The notes under the pieces were generated by a model, which did no database searches, was not told where the DNA came from, and saw nothing but the letters and a program-made list of their open reading frames with translations. Source: an uncultured Gilliamella sp. (GTDB lineage: Bacteria; Pseudomonadota; Gammaproteobacteria; Enterobacterales; Orbaceae). Taken from it: a DNA stretch of 64,000 nt. This document shows positions 9,482 through 19,736 of the stretch, one piece after another. The number at the start of each line of letters is the position of its first letter. Position 1 is the first letter of the stretch. A program made the position numbers and the translations under genes. The DNA lies in assembly GCA_946482005.1 (NCBI GenBank), contig CAMLPV010000006.1, positions 1 to 64,000 of the forward strand, in the 5' to 3' direction.

Positions 9482-9498
9482 AGGCGAATTTTACGCCT
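9482..9498 (-). terminator. possible terminator of the MATE gene/operon
   Basis: AGGCG and CGCCT form a five-base-pair stem with a seven-base loop downstream of the MATE stop on the minus strand, followed by a short T-rich stretch. It is weak. Confidence 0.35.
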
Positions 9499-9585
9499 GT
9501 TCATCTGAAAAAGATAGAAGTAACTCGTTCAAAAAAATTGTTTAATATTGAGCTAAGTACTCTAGCTATTCGGCTATAATGACAA

Positions 9586-10911
9586 TTACCCGGTAATGTA
9601 GGTACGTGATTTTTTTATCCAGATAATTAAAAATATCGTTCTGCCAAAACTGAATAAACTATAAGCTAGCCATAACCCATGGTTTCCCAAGAGAGGCACG
9701 GCAAAGTATTGTGCTATAAACCAAACTAATAACGCCAATAGCATTGAGTCGCGTATAGATGTGGTGTAGCTGATACCTGAAAACACGCCATAATAGATTA
9801 ATCCTCCAGCTGCAACAATAGGGAATACCATTAACCAAGATTGATACTGGAGCGCTAGGGTTATAATCTCAATTTGATTCGTTAGTAGTTTTATAATTGC
9901 CGTATCAAAGGCTAACCAAATGACAATCAAAATTATTGGACAAATGATGCAAGCTTGTAGAGACCATCGCAAAGTTTGATTATAAAGTTGAATATTTTTG
10001 TTACCTTTAGCTCGACCACTAAAGACGCTTGAAGCATTCGCAAAACCATCAAATAGATAAGCCATCATATAATGAATCTGAAATAGAACGGCATTGGCGG
10101 CTAATACTTCAGTATTGAACGTTGAGCCAATCGAAATAAAGTGGTTAGTTACCGTTAATAAACAGATGGTGCGAATCATTAAATTTGTATTAACTAAAAT
10201 GACCCCTTTTAATGATTGCCATGACAAAATAGATTTAACATCTATTTTTTGCTTAGTTTTCGGTAAGTACCGATAAATAAACCAAATACCGACCAAAGTA
10301 CAACATATTTGCGCAATCAATGTTGCAAAAGCCACTCCTTGAATGTCCCAATGCATCCACCAAACAAAAAGCATTGCCATTATAATATTCAGTAGATTGA
10401 TAAAGACTTGTAAAAAAAGCACGGCTTTAACTTTGGAGATCCCCATTAACCAGCCAACTAGGACATAATTAATCAGAACAAAAGGCGCCCCCCAAATTAA
10501 AATCGAAAAATAGAGATCCGCATAATGCTCTACATCTTGATTAGGTTGGATGATGTGCATTGAGGCACTAAAAATTAACTTTTGAAAAATAATAAATATC
10601 AAACCTAAAAAGATAGCAATAAACAGAGGTCTGATAAGAGAAGATCTTAATAATAAACAATCATCCAAAGCCTGCGCGGCAAAACCAGTGGTACTGACCC
10701 TTAAAAATCCAAATAACCAATAAATGGTATTAAATATTACTGTTCCTATGGCAATACCAGCAATAAAGGCAGGATTAGGCAAATGACCAACTAAAGCAGT
10801 ATCGACCACACCCAGTAGTGGGGTAGTGATGGTTGAGAGAATAAATGGAATAACTAATTTAAGATAATCTTTAAACTGATATTGATGATTCGATGTTGAT
10901 GAATGGGTCAT
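9586..10911 (-). CDS. MATE-family efflux transporter, DinF-like
   Basis: This 441-residue, 12-helix protein opens with the DinF/MATE pattern LKLVIPFILSTITTPLLGVVDTALVGHL. MATE proteins export drugs or metabolites using H+ or Na+ gradients. The ATG at 10911 lies only two bases after the stop of the NikE-like ATPase, so it is probably the last gene of the Fur-controlled importer operon. In several metallophore systems an exporter is encoded with the importer, so it could release a metal-binding metabolite; that is inference. General drug or oxidant protection is the other reading. DinF is a family label here; there is no LexA box in front. Confidence 0.85.
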   Translation of the reverse strand: MTHSSTSNHQYQFKDYLKLVIPFILSTITTPLLGVVDTALVGHLPNPAFIAGIAIGTVIFNTIYWLFGFLRVSTTGFAAQALDDCLLLRSSLIRPLFIAIFLGLIFIIFQKLIFSASMHIIQPNQDVEHYADLYFSILIWGAPFVLINYVLVGWLMGISKVKAVLFLQVFINLLNIIMAMLFVWWMHWDIQGVAFATLIAQICCTLVGIWFIYRYLPKTKQKIDVKSILSWQSLKGVILVNTNLMIRTICLLTVTNHFISIGSTFNTEVLAANAVLFQIHYMMAYLFDGFANASSVFSGRAKGNKNIQLYNQTLRWSLQACIICPIILIVIWLAFDTAIIKLLTNQIEIITLALQYQSWLMVFPIVAAGGLIYYGVFSGISYTTSIRDSMLLALLVWFIAQYFAVPLLGNHGLWLAYSLFSFGRTIFLIIWIKKSRTYITG

Positions 10912-10913
10912 TT

Positions 10914-11693
10914 TTAAAAACCTAAAATTGATTCAAGTAACTGTTTAGAATAAGGATTTTTAACTTGACTAAGTTGATCTATTTTATCAATGTATTCAAC
11001 GATTTCACCTTTATAAAAAAAGGCGATTTTATCACAAAGGTAAGTAATTGTGGTGAGATCATGGGTAATAAAAATACTGGTCAGATTGAGCTCTTTTTGT
11101 AAGTCGGCAAGTAGTGCTAAAATTTGAGTTTGGACTGAAATGTCTAACGAACTAACTGCTTCATCAAATAAAATAAATTGAGGAGAGCAGGCGATTGCTC
11201 TTGCAATACAGACGCGCTGCAATTGACCACCACTCATTTCGTGTGGCAACCGTTCATAAAAAGAGCTGTCTAATCCTACTTGTTCTAACAGAGCATTGAT
11301 ACGCCGCTTTCGATCATTTTTAGCTAACTTTTCATAAATATCAAGTGGTTCAGCAATAATCTGAGCAACAGTAAAATAGGGGTTAACAGACGCATTATAA
11401 TCTTGAAATACTGCACTGATATTTTTACGCATGGCTGATTTTTTCCATGCTCGAGTACTAATATCTTGGCCATTAAAATAGATTTTGCCACTGTCAGGTT
11501 TTTCTAAGCCTAAAATTAGCTTGCCTAATGTACTTTTGCCACTACCACTTTCACCAATAATACCGAGACACTCACCCTGTTTTAAATCGAACGATACCCC
11601 TTTAATAACCGCCGTTTTTTTATGGCGAAACAAAGCTTGGTTGGGTTGTAGAAAAGATTTTTTAACATTAGCAACTTGTAATAACGGTGGCAT
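10914..11693 (-). CDS. nikE: NikE-like ABC transporter ATPase
   Basis: This is a 259-residue ATPase of the peptide/nickel family: Walker A GESGSGKST, signature MSGGQLQR, Walker B FILFDEAVSSLD (glutamate present), and H-loop ITHD. The start MPPLLQVANV at 11693 overlaps the upstream gene's stop as TAATG. It is preferred over an upstream start at 11732, which would lie inside nikD. It should pair with the NikD-like ATPase to power the NikB/NikC-like pore. The short carboxy tail (NPYSKQLLESIL) is the usual oligopeptide-ATPase end. The gene symbol is given by family position; see the binding protein for doubts about nickel. Confidence 0.85.
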   Translation of the reverse strand: MPPLLQVANVKKSFLQPNQALFRHKKTAVIKGVSFDLKQGECLGIIGESGSGKSTLGKLILGLEKPDSGKIYFNGQDISTRAWKKSAMRKNISAVFQDYNASVNPYFTVAQIIAEPLDIYEKLAKNDRKRRINALLEQVGLDSSFYERLPHEMSGGQLQRVCIARAIACSPQFILFDEAVSSLDISVQTQILALLADLQKELNLTSIFITHDLTTITYLCDKIAFFYKGEIVEYIDKIDQLSQVKNPYSKQLLESILGF

Positions 11694-12541
11694 TAAATTG
11701 TCTCCGAAATTAAATTTAAATGTTTCGCACAAGCAACGGCATTAAATTTATTTAATAATTGCTTGCGAGTATCGATTAGGTAACGAGTATATTCATGTTT
11801 GGGATGATAAAAAATCTGAACACGACTCCCCGATTCAACAATCTTTCCTTTATTCATCACAATAATCTCATCGGCAATATGATGAATGACGCCTAGATCG
11901 TGAGAAATAAAGATCATGGTCGTTTTGGATTTGATCTTTTCCAGCATTTTTAGAATATGAAACTGGCTAATCGAATCTAATGCCGTTGTGGGTTCATCGG
12001 CAATAATAAGTTCAGGCTCAAGCATTAACGCCATACCAATCATTATACGTTGTAACATGCCACCACTTAACTGATGCGGGTACTTTTTATAAATCTCTTT
12101 GGGTTTTTCAAGCCCTATATTTTCAATCATCGTTAACGTTTTAGCAATAGCGTCGTTTTTGTTAATAGTGAGATGTGCTTGCAGGGTTTCGACCACTTGC
12201 TTACCAATGCAATAAAGTGGATCAAAAGCACTCATTGGATGTTGTAAAATTATCGAAATGATACTACCACGCATTTGATTCAACGTCTTTTTATTCTGTT
12301 TTAATAGATCTAATGCTAAATTAGCATTTTGCGGTTTAAACAGGATTTGCCCAGTCACGCTAAAGTAGGATTCTAATAAGCCGATGATGGCTTTACAGGT
12401 TAAACTTTTGCCACTGCCACTTTCACCAACAATGCCTAAGCATTGATGATGATTGACCGTAAACGATATATCATCCAGTAGCTTGTTACCATTATCAAGG
12501 GTAACGGTCAGTTGTTTTACGGCTAACAATGGGCTACTCAT
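11693..12541 (-). CDS. nikD: NikD-like ABC transporter ATPase
   Basis: This 282-residue ATPase has Walker A GESGSGKSL, signature LSGGMLQR, Walker B LIIADEPTTALD and H-loop ISHD, ending with the HEYTRYLID segment typical of Opp/Dpp/Nik ATPases. I chose the start MSSPLLAVKQL at 12541 because it overlaps the nikC stop as ATGA, giving translational coupling. The 13-residue extension to 12580 would lie within nikC. It acts on the cytoplasmic face with the NikE-like partner. Confidence 0.85.
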   Translation of the reverse strand: MSSPLLAVKQLTVTLDNGNKLLDDISFTVNHHQCLGIVGESGSGKSLTCKAIIGLLESYFSVTGQILFKPQNANLALDLLKQNKKTLNQMRGSIISIILQHPMSAFDPLYCIGKQVVETLQAHLTINKNDAIAKTLTMIENIGLEKPKEIYKKYPHQLSGGMLQRIMIGMALMLEPELIIADEPTTALDSISQFHILKMLEKIKSKTTMIFISHDLGVIHHIADEIIVMNKGKIVESGSRVQIFYHPKHEYTRYLIDTRKQLLNKFNAVACAKHLNLISETI

Positions 12542-13368
12542 GCAGTTTTTTCCTTTGGATCTAAAATATCTCGTAAACAATCACCCAACATATTAAATGC
12601 TGCCACAACGATTAAAATGGCTATCCCCGGGAAGACCATTTGCATCGGGTGCTGCATCATTACATTTTTTGCTTCACTTAACATTAATCCCCATTCAGCA
12701 GTAGGAGCTTGGACGCCTAATCCAATAAAAGATAAAGCTGAGATATTTAAGATTACCCAACCAGTATCTAACGTTGCTAATACAACCAATTCTGACATTA
12801 CATTAGGCAATAAATGACGACAAATAATAAAAGAATGTGGTGCGCCAATGGCTCGTGAAAAAAGAATATAATTTTTTCTGCTATACTTAATTACTGAACT
12901 ACGAATCATCCGACTGTACCAAGCCCATTTAACAACAATATTAGCAATAATGACGTTTTCAATACCTACGCCTAATACCCCAACAATCGCCAAAATCATC
13001 ACTTGACTAGGAAATGACAGCATAATGTCACAAAGGCGCATGATACATTCGTCAAGTTTACCTCGCCTATAACCAGAAATAAGACCGATGATACTACCAA
13101 CAATTATTGTAATGATCATGGTTAACAGTGATAAGAATAGGGTTGAGCGAATACCATACAGTAGTCGTGAAAAAATATCACGACCAAGATGATCACATCC
13201 AAGCCAATGTTCGCTCGATATCGCAGCATATTTACGAACGATGCGAACTTTATTGGGATCAAACGGTGCAATATAAGGGGCTAATATCCCTAAAATAATC
13301 ATTGTGGTGATGATGATCAGGCAAATTAACGCCGTTTTATTGTTAATCAGTTTCTTAGTTAGATTCAT
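12538..13368 (-). CDS. nikC: NikC-like ABC transporter permease
   Basis: This 276-residue permease has an N-terminal cytoplasmic segment, one helix, the 'DHLGRDIFSRLLYGIR' OppC-type signature, and five further helices with the EAA loop near the C-terminus (RAIGAPHSFIICRHLLPN). The start overlaps the nikB stop by four bases (ATGA). With the NikB-like protein it forms the inner-membrane channel of the importer. Confidence 0.87.
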   Translation of the reverse strand: MNLTKKLINNKTALICLIIITTMIILGILAPYIAPFDPNKVRIVRKYAAISSEHWLGCDHLGRDIFSRLLYGIRSTLFLSLLTMIITIIVGSIIGLISGYRRGKLDECIMRLCDIMLSFPSQVMILAIVGVLGVGIENVIIANIVVKWAWYSRMIRSSVIKYSRKNYILFSRAIGAPHSFIICRHLLPNVMSELVVLATLDTGWVILNISALSFIGLGVQAPTAEWGLMLSEAKNVMMQHPMQMVFPGIAILIVVAAFNMLGDCLRDILDPKEKTA

Positions 13369-14309
13369 ATGGCACCACCATTATCACGTAATCGGGGATC
13401 TAGCCATTGATGAATAACATCTACAATAAAATTACACACTACAAATAAAATAGCCATAATCAATATATAAGCTTGAATGACGGGATAATCGCGATTCATG
13501 ATAGCCGCGATACATAAACGTCCTAATCCCGGCCAAGAAAATATGTATTCGACAACAAAAGAGCCAGCGATTAATTGCGGAATAGTCATGCCTAAGGCGG
13601 TGATAGTGGTGTGCAGTGAATTAACAAGCACATGTTTAACTATAATCGTTTTCTCTTTCAAACCTCGACAGCGAGCGTAAAAGACCGAATAATTATGCAT
13701 GTTTTCAAGCATATTATTGCGAATAAAACGGATATAAGTTGAGATATAAACAAACGATAACGTTAAAGTTGGTAGAATCAGATTTTGCCATGATCCATAA
13801 CCATTAGTGGGCAGTAAATCCAAATAATTAGCAAACAGCCAAATAAAGAGTAAACCTAACCAATAACTTGGCATTGCCGTACCAAGAAAAATAACAATAC
13901 GAACGATATGATCAAACGCTGAATTAGCAAAAATCGCACATAACACGCCTAAAATTAAACTGATGATGAGGGTAAATGCAAATGATGACATTGCTAAAAC
14001 TAATGTGGGAATTAAGCTACGGATCATCTCATCCCAAACGAGTCTGTCTCGATGAATAAAAGAACGACCAAAATCAAGATGTAAAACATCATAGAGCCAA
14101 ATAAAATATCGTTCAAAAAAAGGTTTATTTAACCCTAGCTCTTGGCGCATACTTTCAATAGCATCAGGGGTTGGCATGATTTCGTTTAAGCGTAATGCAA
14201 CTTCAGCCGGATCGGAAGGCGCTAGATTGATAAGCAAAAAGGCGATAAAAGAGATACCGAATAATATCGGTATCATCATCGTTAAGCGTTTAATAATATA
14301 ATTTAACAT
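13365..14309 (-). CDS. nikB: NikB-like ABC transporter permease
   Basis: This 314-residue OppB/DppB/NikB permease begins with the family motif MLNYIIKRLTMMIPILFGIS and has six helices. Its EAA loop ARCRGLKEKTIIVKHVLVN contains the conserved arginine-glycine step. It starts 23 bases after the binding-protein stop and overlaps nikC by four bases. The length matches E. coli NikB (314). Confidence 0.88.
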   Translation of the reverse strand: MLNYIIKRLTMMIPILFGISFIAFLLINLAPSDPAEVALRLNEIMPTPDAIESMRQELGLNKPFFERYFIWLYDVLHLDFGRSFIHRDRLVWDEMIRSLIPTLVLAMSSFAFTLIISLILGVLCAIFANSAFDHIVRIVIFLGTAMPSYWLGLLFIWLFANYLDLLPTNGYGSWQNLILPTLTLSFVYISTYIRFIRNNMLENMHNYSVFYARCRGLKEKTIIVKHVLVNSLHTTITALGMTIPQLIAGSFVVEYIFSWPGLGRLCIAAIMNRDYPVIQAYILIMAILFVVCNFIVDVIHQWLDPRLRDNGGAI

Positions 14310-14332
14310 TATTGGTCAATAATATTAGTCTT

Positions 14333-15898
14333 TTAAAAATGCATTTTCTCAAACGGAATATCAAATTGAGAAGGTGCGAACTCAATTCCTTTTAGAGTTT
14401 TAACCGCAATCGCACGATTACGTTCATAAGTTAGCGGAATATAAACCGCTTCATTATGCAAGGTTTCTAGCACATAACGGAATAGATCTTGGCGCTCTTT
14501 TTCATCAGTTGAAATTAATGCCTTACTGATACTTGCATCAATTTGTGGTTTTTCTTTTAAGCCTTGTTGAGCCATGTAATCACCATATACAGGTAATTTC
14601 ATCCCTGATAAAAATGATTGTGGATCATATGGCGTACCCCATGAGATATCAAACACCATATCAAAATCGCCGGCTTTTTGACGATCACGATAACCTTGTT
14701 CTTCTTCACCATGAATATTAAGTTTTAATCCGACTTGGGCAAATTCATCTTGCATATATTGGGCAATCGTTTTTTGAGAGGCGGTATTACTATCGTAGTA
14801 GAGGGTAATTTCAAAAGGTTTACCATCTTTTTGACGATAATCATTACCTTCAACTTTCATCCAACCGGCTTTATCAAGTAAGGTTTCTGCTAATTTAGTG
14901 TCATATTCATAAGGTTTTAAACCTAGGTTAGCATAAGGAATATTGGTTGCCATTAATGTATCAGCAGGCGCTTCACTGTTATTGAAAATACCTTCTGAAA
15001 TATCTTTTTTACTGATGATATGTTCAATTGCTTGGCGCACATTAACATCACTAAGTTGGCTTCGGGTCGTATTCATTAGAACAATTCGGCTTGAAACTGG
15101 TTTTGACATTAAGGTTTGAAACTTATCCATGCTAGAAAAACGTTCAAATGAATCAGCATCAACCATATTTTTACCATAAATTAGATCGATTTCGCCTTTT
15201 TCCAAAGCCATTAGTCGGCTTTGATTATCCGCGATAACTTTCATCGTCACTTTTTTTAGGATTGGTTTAGTTCCCCAATAAGTAGGATTGGCGTTAAATA
15301 CCGCATATTGATCTTTTTTATGATCACCTAAAACATACGGACCGGTACCAATGTAAGACTTAACACCATTTTTAGTTTCACCGTCGATCATAGAGTTAGG
15401 TGAAATAAAACGCATTGGACGAGTTACGGCAATCTCAATCATGAAAGGGTAGTAAGGTTCAGAAAGGTTAACTTGTAGCGTATAATCATCTACCGCTTTG
15501 ACTTCAGTAATTAAGCGCACCATTTCTAACCAAGTGTGACGGACTTTATTTGATAACACAGCATCCCAATTCAGTTTGGCACTGTGCGCATCAAATTTTG
15601 CGCCATCGCTGAATGTAACATCTTTTCTGAGTTTGAATGTGTAAGTTTTACCGTCGTTACTGATAGTCCAGCTTTCCGCGAGCCAAGGAGAAAAACTGCC
15701 ATCTTCGTTATAGTGAACTAAAGATTCATACAACATATTTTGCGCCCACATTTCACCTGAGTATAAATGGGGATTCAAATCACGAATATCACGAAAATTG
15801 GCGAAAGTAATATCATCTTTAGCAAAACAGTTAAGGCTAAAGCAGCTTAAAATCAAAACGATAAGTAATTTTTTTAAATGAGGGAAATTAAAAGACAT
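14333..15898 (-). CDS. nikA: NikA-like periplasmic binding protein, probably for a metal-metallophore complex
   Basis: This is a 521-residue extracytoplasmic binding protein of the SBP-5 family, clearly NikA-like (PHLYSGEMWAQNMLYESLV, IGTGPYVLG, NIPYANLGLKPYEYD, SWGTPYDP). The start MSFNFPHLKK at 15898 gives a signal peptide of about 26 residues ending SLNCFA and has GGAATAGGT in front; a TTG at 15943 is less likely. By my alignment from memory, residues that hold the metal chelate in E. coli NikA are kept (R120, W123, R160, Y424). The direct nickel ligand His416 (mature numbering) is a tyrosine, Y438. With the Fur box, an iron or other metal chelate is as likely as nickel. Confidence 0.82.
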   Translation of the reverse strand: MSFNFPHLKKLLIVLILSCFSLNCFAKDDITFANFRDIRDLNPHLYSGEMWAQNMLYESLVHYNEDGSFSPWLAESWTISNDGKTYTFKLRKDVTFSDGAKFDAHSAKLNWDAVLSNKVRHTWLEMVRLITEVKAVDDYTLQVNLSEPYYPFMIEIAVTRPMRFISPNSMIDGETKNGVKSYIGTGPYVLGDHKKDQYAVFNANPTYWGTKPILKKVTMKVIADNQSRLMALEKGEIDLIYGKNMVDADSFERFSSMDKFQTLMSKPVSSRIVLMNTTRSQLSDVNVRQAIEHIISKKDISEGIFNNSEAPADTLMATNIPYANLGLKPYEYDTKLAETLLDKAGWMKVEGNDYRQKDGKPFEITLYYDSNTASQKTIAQYMQDEFAQVGLKLNIHGEEEQGYRDRQKAGDFDMVFDISWGTPYDPQSFLSGMKLPVYGDYMAQQGLKEKPQIDASISKALISTDEKERQDLFRYVLETLHNEAVYIPLTYERNRAIAVKTLKGIEFAPSQFDIPFEKMHF

Positions 15899-15948
15899 AC
15901 CTATTCCACGAAATAATTGATATAAGGGATGCAAATGATACAATGATT

Positions 15949-15967
15949 GATAATGATAATCAATATC
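15949..15967. promoter_or_regulatory. Fur box upstream of the nik-like operon
   Basis: GATAATGATAATCAATATC matches the 19-base Fur consensus GATAATGATAATCATTATC at 18 positions. It lies about 50-70 bases before the binding-protein start, where it would cover the promoter. It implies iron-dependent repression. It could also affect the divergent rhlE gene, whose start is about 200 bases away. Confidence 0.8.
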
Positions 15968-16164
15968 ATTTGATTATCTTACAAGCGAACACTATTATTA
16001 AGTTTAACTTTTGTATAACACTATACTTTATAGGTCTATTCTTTTAAATATTAGCATAGTATAAACAAGTTATCATGAAAAGATAAAATAATCAGACAAT
16101 TATTATCAAATTGTTTTATAATGCTTAAGATTATTCACTTTTTCGATTATTTAGGAATCATTGC

Positions 16165-17466
16165 ATGTCATTTGACTCTCTTGGTTTAGATACCAAGATT
16201 TTACAAGCCATCCACGAGCAAAACTACACTGAACCCACTCCCATTCAACAACAAGCTATCCCCGTTATTTTATCAGGCAAAGATTTAATGGCCAGTGCAC
16301 AAACTGGTACAGGGAAGACGGCCGGATTTGGTTTGCCTATTTTACAGAAATTGCATGAAATGCAACTCAAAACAGCCGTTAAAGCAGAGCCGAGAAAAGG
16401 TAAACGTCGCTTATATGCATTAATTTTAGCTCCTACTCGCGAATTAGCAGCACAAATTGGTGAAAATATTCGCGATTATAGCCGTTATTTAGCCATTCGT
16501 TCCCTAGTGGTATTTGGTGGTGTCAGTATCAATCCGCAAATGATGAAACTTCGTGGTGGAGTGGATATTTTAATCGCTACACCAGGACGATTATTGGATC
16601 TAGTACATCAAAATGCGGTGGATCTCTCTTCGGTAAAAGTGTTAGTACTGGATGAAGCCGATCGCATGTTAGATATGGGATTTATTCATGATATTCGGCG
16701 TGTGATAGCCAAATTACCTAAAAAACGACAGAATTTAATGTTTTCGGCGACATTTTCAGATGAGATAAAAGCATTAGCGCAAACCATTTTAAAATCACCT
16801 GAGTCTGTTGCTGTGGCTAAAGACAATAGCGCATCTGAACAAATTACCCAGTATGTACATCGGGTAGATAAGCGCCGTAAACGTGAATTGCTCTCTTATT
16901 TGATTGGTAAAAATCAATGGCAACAGGTATTAATTTTTACCAGAACCAAATATGGAGCCAACCATTTGGCTGAACAGCTAACCAAAGATGGTATTAAAGC
17001 TTCGGCGATTCATGGTAATAAAAGTCAAGGGGCAAGAACAAAAGCCTTAGCTGACTTCAAGTCGGGACAAATACGAGCGCTTGTCGCTACCGATATCGCG
17101 GCCAGAGGTTTAGATATTGAACTATTACCTCATGTTGTCAATTATGAACTACCACAAGTGGCAGAAGATTATGTGCATCGTATTGGTAGAACAGGGCGAG
17201 CTCAAAATCAGGGGCAGGCAATATCATTAGTTTGTATTGATGAGCTTTCTCAATTAAAATCAATTGAAAAATTGCTCAAAACATCGATTCCAGAAATTTT
17301 TACCCAAGGATTCGAAGTTGATCCTCGAATTAAAGCGGAGCCGGTAAAGAAAGCAACAAAGCGTGCTCCAGCAAAAAGAAGAGGTGTTGATAAAGCATCA
17401 ACTTCTAAAAAAAACCAGAATAGTATGAAGCAATCTAGCCATCATACATATTCTAAAACTAACTAA
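16165..17466 (+). CDS. rhlE: DEAD-box ATP-dependent RNA helicase RhlE
   Basis: This 433-residue RNA helicase has the Q motif (F3 and TPIQQQAIP at 25-33), Walker A AQTGTGKT at 45-52, [13 protein letters not shown] at 163-166, FSATFS, and HRIGRTGR in the second RecA domain. The N-terminus [16 protein letters not shown] is typical of RhlE. A basic, low-complexity tail ([12 protein letters not shown]) ends the protein. RhlE remodels RNA in ribosome assembly and RNA turnover. GGAATC precedes the ATG. The yggL gene starts 26 bases downstream, so they may be co-transcribed. Confidence 0.92.
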   Translation: MSFDSLGLDTKILQAIHEQNYTEPTPIQQQAIPVILSGKDLMASAQTGTGKTAGFGLPILQKLHEMQLKTAVKAEPRKGKRRLYALILAPTRELAAQIGENIRDYSRYLAIRSLVVFGGVSINPQMMKLRGGVDILIATPGRLLDLVHQNAVDLSSVKVLVLDEADRMLDMGFIHDIRRVIAKLPKKRQNLMFSATFSDEIKALAQTILKSPESVAVAKDNSASEQITQYVHRVDKRRKRELLSYLIGKNQWQQVLIFTRTKYGANHLAEQLTKDGIKASAIHGNKSQGARTKALADFKSGQIRALVATDIAARGLDIELLPHVVNYELPQVAEDYVHRIGRTGRAQNQGQAISLVCIDELSQLKSIEKLLKTSIPEIFTQGFEVDPRIKAEPVKKATKRAPAKRRGVDKASTSKKNQNSMKQSSHHTYSKTN

Positions 17467-17492
17467 ATTATCTACAGTAGAAGGATATTATT

Positions 17493-17834
17493 ATGGCAAA
17501 GGTTAATCGTAGTCGTCGTTTAAGAAAAAAATTACATATCGAAGAGTTTAAAGAGTTAGGATTCACCGTAAGTTGGTCGTTTGACGAAGGTACCAGTGAA
17601 GAAACCATTGATAATGTTGTCGATCAATTTATCATAGAAGTGATTCAAGCAAATGGTTTGGCCTATGAAGGAAGTGGTTATTTAAGTTGGAAAGGGATCG
17701 TCTGTACGCAAAAATTGGGTAATTGTACCGAAGAAAACCGTGACGTTGTCACTAAATGGCTTGAAAGCCATGGCTTAAAAAATGTCAAAACTAGCGAATT
17801 AATTGACATTTGGTGGGATGAATTAGATTTCTAA
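17493..17834 (+). CDS. yggL: YggL family ribosome-associated protein
   Basis: This 113-residue cytoplasmic protein matches the YggL (DUF469) family: RSRRLRKKLHIEEFKELGF at the N-terminus, GSGYLSWKG in the middle and IDIWWDELDF at the end. YggL proteins associate with the large ribosomal subunit; the exact role is unclear. AGAAGGATATT precedes the ATG. It follows rhlE closely, which fits a shared link to ribosomes. Confidence 0.9.
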   Translation: MAKVNRSRRLRKKLHIEEFKELGFTVSWSFDEGTSEETIDNVVDQFIIEVIQANGLAYEGSGYLSWKGIVCTQKLGNCTEENRDVVTKWLESHGLKNVKTSELIDIWWDELDF

Positions 17835-17853
17835 TTTCTAAACGTTAAATTAA

Positions 17854-17877
17854 AAATAGCCACAAATGTGGCTATTT
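17854..17877. terminator. bidirectional terminator between yggL and ybiT
   Basis: AAATAGCCAC at 17854-17863 pairs with GTGGCTATTT at 17868-17877 around an AAAT loop. A and T flanks on both sides suit termination of both convergent genes. Confidence 0.85.
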
Positions 17878-17897
17878 ATATAGAAAGATATCTTGTT

Positions 17898-19490
17898 TTA
17901 CTCAATTCCTTGACTACGCAAGTAATCCTCGTAATTACCCGTATAATCAATTACTTTCTCTGGGGTGATTTCGACAATTCGGCTAGCAAGTGAGCTAACA
18001 AATTCCCGGTCATGGGAAACAAAAAATAGCGTTCCTTGATAAAGCTCTAATGCCATATTCAGTGATTCAATTGACTCCATATCTAAATGGTTAGTCGGTT
18101 CATCCATCACGATGATATTAGGGCGTTGCATCATTAATTTACCAAATAGCATACGGCCTTTTTCACCACCTGATAGGACTTTAACTTGTTTTTTGATGTC
18201 ATCTTGTGAAAATAATAAGCGACCTAAAATACTGCGTACGGCTTGCTCATCATCGGTTGGCTGTTTCCATTGACTCATCCAATCAAACACAGTCAGATCT
18301 TCTTCAAATTCATATTCATGATCCTGCGCATAATAACCAATATTGGCATTTTCAGACCATTTTATATCACCTTGCTCTGGCGTTAGCTCGCCCATTAAGG
18401 TTTTTAGTAATGTGGTTTTACCGATACCATTCGTCCCTAAAATAGCCACTTTTTCGCCGACTTCGACCATTAAGTTTAGATTTTTAAATAGTGGTCCATT
18501 ATCAAATCCTTTAGTTAGATTTTCGACAACTAAAGCATTACGGAATAATTTTTTGTCTTGCTCAAAACGAATAAATGGATTTTGTCGGCTTGATGCTTTA
18601 ACTTCTTCAAGTTTAATTTTTTCAATTTGCCTTGCCCGAGAGGTAGCCTGTTTTGATTTTGATGCATTCGCACTAAAACGACTGACAAAAGATTGCAGTT
18701 CACTAATTTGCGCTTTCTTTTTCGCATTATCGGCTAATAGTCGCTCTCTAGCTTGTGTGGAGGCAGTCATATAATCATCATAATTACCTGGATAGATTCG
18801 AAGCTCGCCATAATCCATATCCGCCATATGAGTACAGACCATATTTAAAAAGTGTCTGTCATGCGAAATGATGATCATGGTACTTTCACGTTCATTTAAG
18901 GTATCTTCCAACCAACGAATGGTATCGATATCCAAGTTATTGGTCGGTTCATCTAATAATAAAATATCCGGATTAGAAAATAGGGCTTGGGCTAAAAGTA
19001 CTCGCAATTTCCAACCCGGTGCGATTTCACTCATTAAACCATAATGTTGTTCAATAGGAATTCCAACCCCCAACAATAATTCACCCGCACGCGCTTCGGC
19101 ACTGTAACCATCCATTTCGGCGTACTGGGTCTCTAAATCGGCGACTTTAAAACCATCTTCCTCGCTCATTTCAGTTAATGCGTAAATGCGATCTCGCTCT
19201 TGTTTGATTTGCCATAGCTCGGTATGCCCCATAATTACGGTATCAAGTACGCTATAGTCTTCAAAAGCAAATTGATCTTGGCGTAATTTACCTAATCTCT
19301 CATGGGGATCTAACGCAACATTTCCTGATGTTGGTACTAAATCACCGCCAAGAATCTTCATAAAAGTGGACTTGCCACTACCATTGGCACCAATTAATCC
19401 ATAACGATTACCATTACCAAATTTGACGGAAATATTTTCAAATAGTGGCTTACTGCCGAATTGCATTGTGATGTTATTTGTACTTAACAC
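17898..19490 (-). CDS. ybiT: ABC-F ATPase YbiT
   Basis: This 530-residue protein is the same length as E. coli YbiT. It has two ATPase domains without membrane segments: Walker [10 protein letters not shown] near 33-41 with [11 protein letters not shown], and GTNGIGKTT near 350 with VLSGGEKGR and [11 protein letters not shown]. The linker between them is charged and helical. ABC-F proteins bind the ribosomal E site and ease stalled translation. Its end faces yggL and shares the terminator between them. Confidence 0.93.
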   Translation of the reverse strand: MLSTNNITMQFGSKPLFENISVKFGNGNRYGLIGANGSGKSTFMKILGGDLVPTSGNVALDPHERLGKLRQDQFAFEDYSVLDTVIMGHTELWQIKQERDRIYALTEMSEEDGFKVADLETQYAEMDGYSAEARAGELLLGVGIPIEQHYGLMSEIAPGWKLRVLLAQALFSNPDILLLDEPTNNLDIDTIRWLEDTLNERESTMIIISHDRHFLNMVCTHMADMDYGELRIYPGNYDDYMTASTQARERLLADNAKKKAQISELQSFVSRFSANASKSKQATSRARQIEKIKLEEVKASSRQNPFIRFEQDKKLFRNALVVENLTKGFDNGPLFKNLNLMVEVGEKVAILGTNGIGKTTLLKTLMGELTPEQGDIKWSENANIGYYAQDHEYEFEEDLTVFDWMSQWKQPTDDEQAVRSILGRLLFSQDDIKKQVKVLSGGEKGRMLFGKLMMQRPNIIVMDEPTNHLDMESIESLNMALELYQGTLFFVSHDREFVSSLASRIVEITPEKVIDYTGNYEDYLRSQGIE

Positions 19491-19736
19491 TAAGCTTTTC
19501 TCTCGTTTTTAATACGTTTTGCCTTGAAGATATCGATCATTTTAAGCAAAACCGTTGAAATGTGAATTGGCATACATTATGCCATAAAATGACTTTTTTG
19601 AGGATCTTTGATTTGTTAAACTATATCAGTTAGTCGCTAAGTCTTAAGACAGGATTTATTTATATTACGGTTTATTAATTTAGTTAGCTAATTAAATTTG
19701 TTAAAGATCGCTCTCAAAATTAGATAAGGATATGGC

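Noticed and set aside
18343-18774. 143-codon frame antisense to ybiT
   Set aside because: It lies wholly inside the well-supported ybiT gene on the other strand.
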